Shown here one piece after another: positions 22,572 to 24,567 of a DNA stretch of 24,567 bases; the stretch's first letter is position 1, and each line of letters begins with the position of its first letter. The notes under the pieces were generated by a model. It saw nothing but the letters and a program-made list of their open reading frames with translations. It ran no database searches and was not told where the DNA came from. Position numbers and translations under genes: made by a program. Origin of the DNA: Bacillota bacterium (GTDB lineage: Bacteria > Bacillota > Clostridia > Christensenellales > CAG-138); assembly GCA_023426265.1 (NCBI GenBank), contig JAFABA010000151.1, positions 1 through 24,567 on the forward strand, in the 5' to 3' direction.

Positions 22572-23264
22572 ATGCAAAAAGCGCCGCACATCCTGATATG
22601 CGATGATCAGAAGATCATCCATGAGACGCTGGGCATTTACCTGGAGAGTGAAGGGTTCACCTATGCTTCCGCGTTTGACGGCATACAGGCGCTCAGCATG
22701 GCGGAAACCGAAAAACCAAGTTTGATCATACTGGACCTCATGATGCCCGGAAAATCCGGCGTGGAGGTCTGCCGGACGCTCAGGATGACGAGCCGCGTCC
22801 CCATTATCATGCTCACCGCAAAAGGGGAGGAGATCGACCGGGTGCTGGGCCTGGAACTCGGCGCCGACGATTATATCGTAAAACCCTTCTCCACGCGCGA
22901 GGTGGTGGCCCGCGTCAAGGCGGTGCTGCGCCGCATGAAGGAGCAGCAGGATACGCCGCCGCAAACGCTGCGGTTTGACAAGCTGGAAATCAACGTTGGC
23001 AGCTACGACGTACGCTATGAAGGAAAGCCTGTTCCCCTCACGCCCAAAGAGGTGGAGATTTTACACCTACTCGCCTCCCATCCGGGGCGGGTATACGACC
23101 GCGAACAGATACTCTCCATCATCTGGGGATACGACTATTTCGGGGACACGCGGGCGGTGGATACGCAGATCAAGCGCATCCGCCAAAAGCTCCCGCAGGA
23201 AGGCGTGGCCTGGGGCATCCGGACGGTATACGGTGTGGGTTACAAATTTGAGGCCGGGCAATGA
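22572..23264 (+). CDS. OmpR/PhoB-family response regulator (second pair)
   Basis: 230-residue DNA-binding response regulator. The receiver domain has CDD (10-12), phosphoacceptor Asp55 in ILDLMMPGKSG, LTAKGEE and DDYIVKPF. The winged helix has LTPKEVEILHLLASHPGRV and a TVYGVGYKFEAG end. It is a close paralogue of the regulator at 5747, sharing long identical stretches such as LGLELGADDYIVKPF-like segments. ATG 22572 follows AAGGAGG. The last codons overlap the kinase start (ATGA), so the pair is translationally coupled and clearly cognate. PhoB/WalR-like; target genes unknown. Confidence 0.94.
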   Translation: MQKAPHILICDDQKIIHETLGIYLESEGFTYASAFDGIQALSMAETEKPSLIILDLMMPGKSGVEVCRTLRMTSRVPIIMLTAKGEEIDRVLGLELGADDYIVKPFSTREVVARVKAVLRRMKEQQDTPPQTLRFDKLEINVGSYDVRYEGKPVPLTPKEVEILHLLASHPGRVYDREQILSIIWGYDYFGDTRAVDTQIKRIRQKLPQEGVAWGIRTVYGVGYKFEAGQ

Positions 23265-24567
23265 AAAGCGCATTCCTCAAAAAGATACTGCTGTTCTTGC
23301 TGCTGACGCTTTTGATTTCCTCGCTGCTTACGGCGGTTGTGTTCACCTATACGAGCCGCAACGTGTTCGCGAACATGAAAGCGCGGGATATGGTGCCGGC
23401 CGCTTTGTATATCAGCGATATCGTGGCCCAGTATCAGCGCGGGGAGATCAGTCCATGGGCATTTGAGCGCCTGCTCAATACCGACCAAACGATTTGGGAC
23501 GCTTCGGTGCTGATATTTGACAAAGCGGGCAACCTGCTTGCGCGCACGCGGGGGGCGGATATTGATCGCATGATTGATGCGCTTTCCGCCTACCTGCCCG
23601 ACATGCTCTCCGGCAAGTCCGGTGTGCTCCGCCTTGTCACCGCCAAGCTTGGCATTGTCGTGGGCGCGCCCGTTTCGGGCGTGGACGCGGAGGTGACGGG
23701 CGCGGTGTTCTTAACAAAGCCGCTCAATGAAGTGAATGCCGCTTTAAGCGGCCTTAACAGCGCGCTTTTGATCAGCCTGCTGATCGTTTCCGTCGCCACC
23801 ATACTGCCCGCCTATTTTGTATCGCGTAGCCTGTCCAGGCCGCTTTTGCAGATGTCGCAGGCGGCGCGCGCCATGGCCTTTGGGGATTATACCGTAAAGG
23901 CGTATGAAAAGGGCGACGACGAAATCGGCGTACTGGGAAGATCGTTAAACGAGCTTTCCGCCGCGCTCGCAAAGACCATAGGGGATCTCGTTCTGGAGCG
24001 TAACCGCCTCAGAAACGTGCTCGATGGGCTCAAGGAAGGTATTGTCGCGGTGGATGAAACGGGTTACGTCACACACTGCAACCCGTCCGCGGAACGGCTG
24101 CTGCGCACGGACGCGGGGAATACGCAAAGCGCGCTTTCCCGCTTGGAAGCGCTATGGCCTGAGATCGGCGCGCTGATGCGGGCGGGGGATACCGCCTCAC
24201 GTACGGTCACCGCGGAAGGCGTGCAGCTCCGCGTTACCGTCACCCAGCTTGCGGGGCAGCAGGAAAAACGGGCGGGCGCCGTCACCATGATACAGGATGT
24301 GACGGAGGAAATGCGGCTGGAGCAGACGCGCAAGGACTATGTGGCCAATGTCAGCCATGAGCTGCGCACGCCCATCGCCTCCATCCGGAGTTTGGCGGAC
24401 GCGCTCAACGACGGGCTGGTAAAAACGGAAGAGGACAAAGCCCGCTATTACGGCTATATCCTGCGGGAAAGCATGCGGCTTTCCCGGCTGATCAACGACC
24501 TGTTGGAGCTTTCCCGGCTGCAGTCCGGCGGCGTGGCGCTGGAAAAGCGCGCGTTCCAGTTGAAGCC
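23261..24567 (+). CDS. Sensor histidine kinase (second pair), cut at window end
   Basis: Membrane sensor kinase partnered with the preceding regulator; 435 codons are visible and the frame is still open at the edge. Order: transmembrane helix 1 (about 9-29), extracytoplasmic sensor with an IxDIVAQYQRGEISPWAFE-type helix (30-165), transmembrane helix 2 (about 166-187), HAMP (about 188-240), PAS-like region (about 250-345, GIVAVDETGYVTHCNPSAE), and HisKA with His366 in NVSHELRTPIAS. The catalytic ATPase domain lies beyond the window. The architecture repeats that of the kinase at 6657, consistent with duplication of the whole pair. The start overlaps the regulator stop by four bases (ATGA). Confidence 0.93.
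   Translation, partial: MKSAFLKKILLFLLLTLLISSLLTAVVFTYTSRNVFANMKARDMVPAALYISDIVAQYQRGEISPWAFERLLNTDQTIWDASVLIFDKAGNLLARTRGADIDRMIDALSAYLPDMLSGKSGVLRLVTAKLGIVVGAPVSGVDAEVTGAVFLTKPLNEVNAALSGLNSALLISLLIVSVATILPAYFVSRSLSRPLLQMSQAARAMAFGDYTVKAYEKGDDEIGVLGRSLNELSAALAKTIGDLVLERNRLRNVLDGLKEGIVAVDETGYVTHCNPSAERLLRTDAGNTQSALSRLEALWPEIGALMRAGDTASRTVTAEGVQLRVTVTQLAGQQEKRAGAVTMIQDVTEEMRLEQTRKDYVANVSHELRTPIASIRSLADALNDGLVKTEEDKARYYGYILRESMRLSRLINDLLELSRLQSGGVALEKRAFQLK

Overview
The window looks like a chromosomal segment of a GC-rich anaerobic Firmicute of class Clostridia. The pointers are a cysteine-type T-box ahead of cysE, Prp-processed ribosomal protein L27, WalR/PhoB-like two-component pairs, strong AGGAGG ribosome binding sites, and a [FeFe]-hydrogenase-like protein in a DRTGG/anti-sigma ATPase/PHP cluster. 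An order such as Christensenellales is possible but cannot be fixed from the sequence alone. No rRNA, tRNA, CRISPR array, transposase or phage gene was seen. Nearly all genes are on the + strand. The exceptions are the 5' part of cysE at the left edge and one secreted SH3-repeat protein.

Layout: 1-640 (-) cysE start, T-box leader and promoter. 780-900 is a cluster of palindromic, promoter-like TGGTATAAT elements. 940-4472 holds a class A penicillin-binding protein overlapping a family-4-like uracil-DNA glycosylase that lacks the usual Fe-S cysteines. 4584-8600 holds a secreted SH3/peptidoglycan-binding protein, a response regulator, a block of GC-rich hairpins and a sensor histidine kinase. 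8732-9258 is an AT-richer, frameshifted lipoprotein gene. 9553-13914 holds a SPOR protein followed by DRTGG protein, anti-sigma-type ATPase, [FeFe]-hydrogenase-like iron-sulfur protein (putative sensory type), second DRTGG-like protein and PHP phosphoesterase. 13915-14335 is an array of small hairpins. 14640-18115 holds a YbhJ/AcnC-like aconitase and a eukaryote-like NADP isocitrate dehydrogenase. 18235-19611 (-) is a four-repeat SH3 protein whose C-terminal domain is related to the broken lipoprotein. 19912-20860 is rplU-prp-rpmA. 21012-22283 is a double-HD (HD-GYP) protein. 22572 to the end holds a second response regulator and kinase pair, the kinase cut by the window edge.

Functional themes: cell-envelope building and sensing (PBP, SH3 proteins, SPOR protein, two kinases with extracytoplasmic domains), redox or hydrogen sensing (the hydrogenase-like cluster), and 2-oxoglutarate supply (aconitase plus isocitrate dehydrogenase). 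The most interesting unit is 10493-13914. A hydrogenase-fold protein with an altered active-site surround is embedded among proteins that look like signalling parts rather than electron-transfer partners. Second are families of short GC-rich palindromes placed between and inside operons, one of which occurs in two opposite-facing copies.
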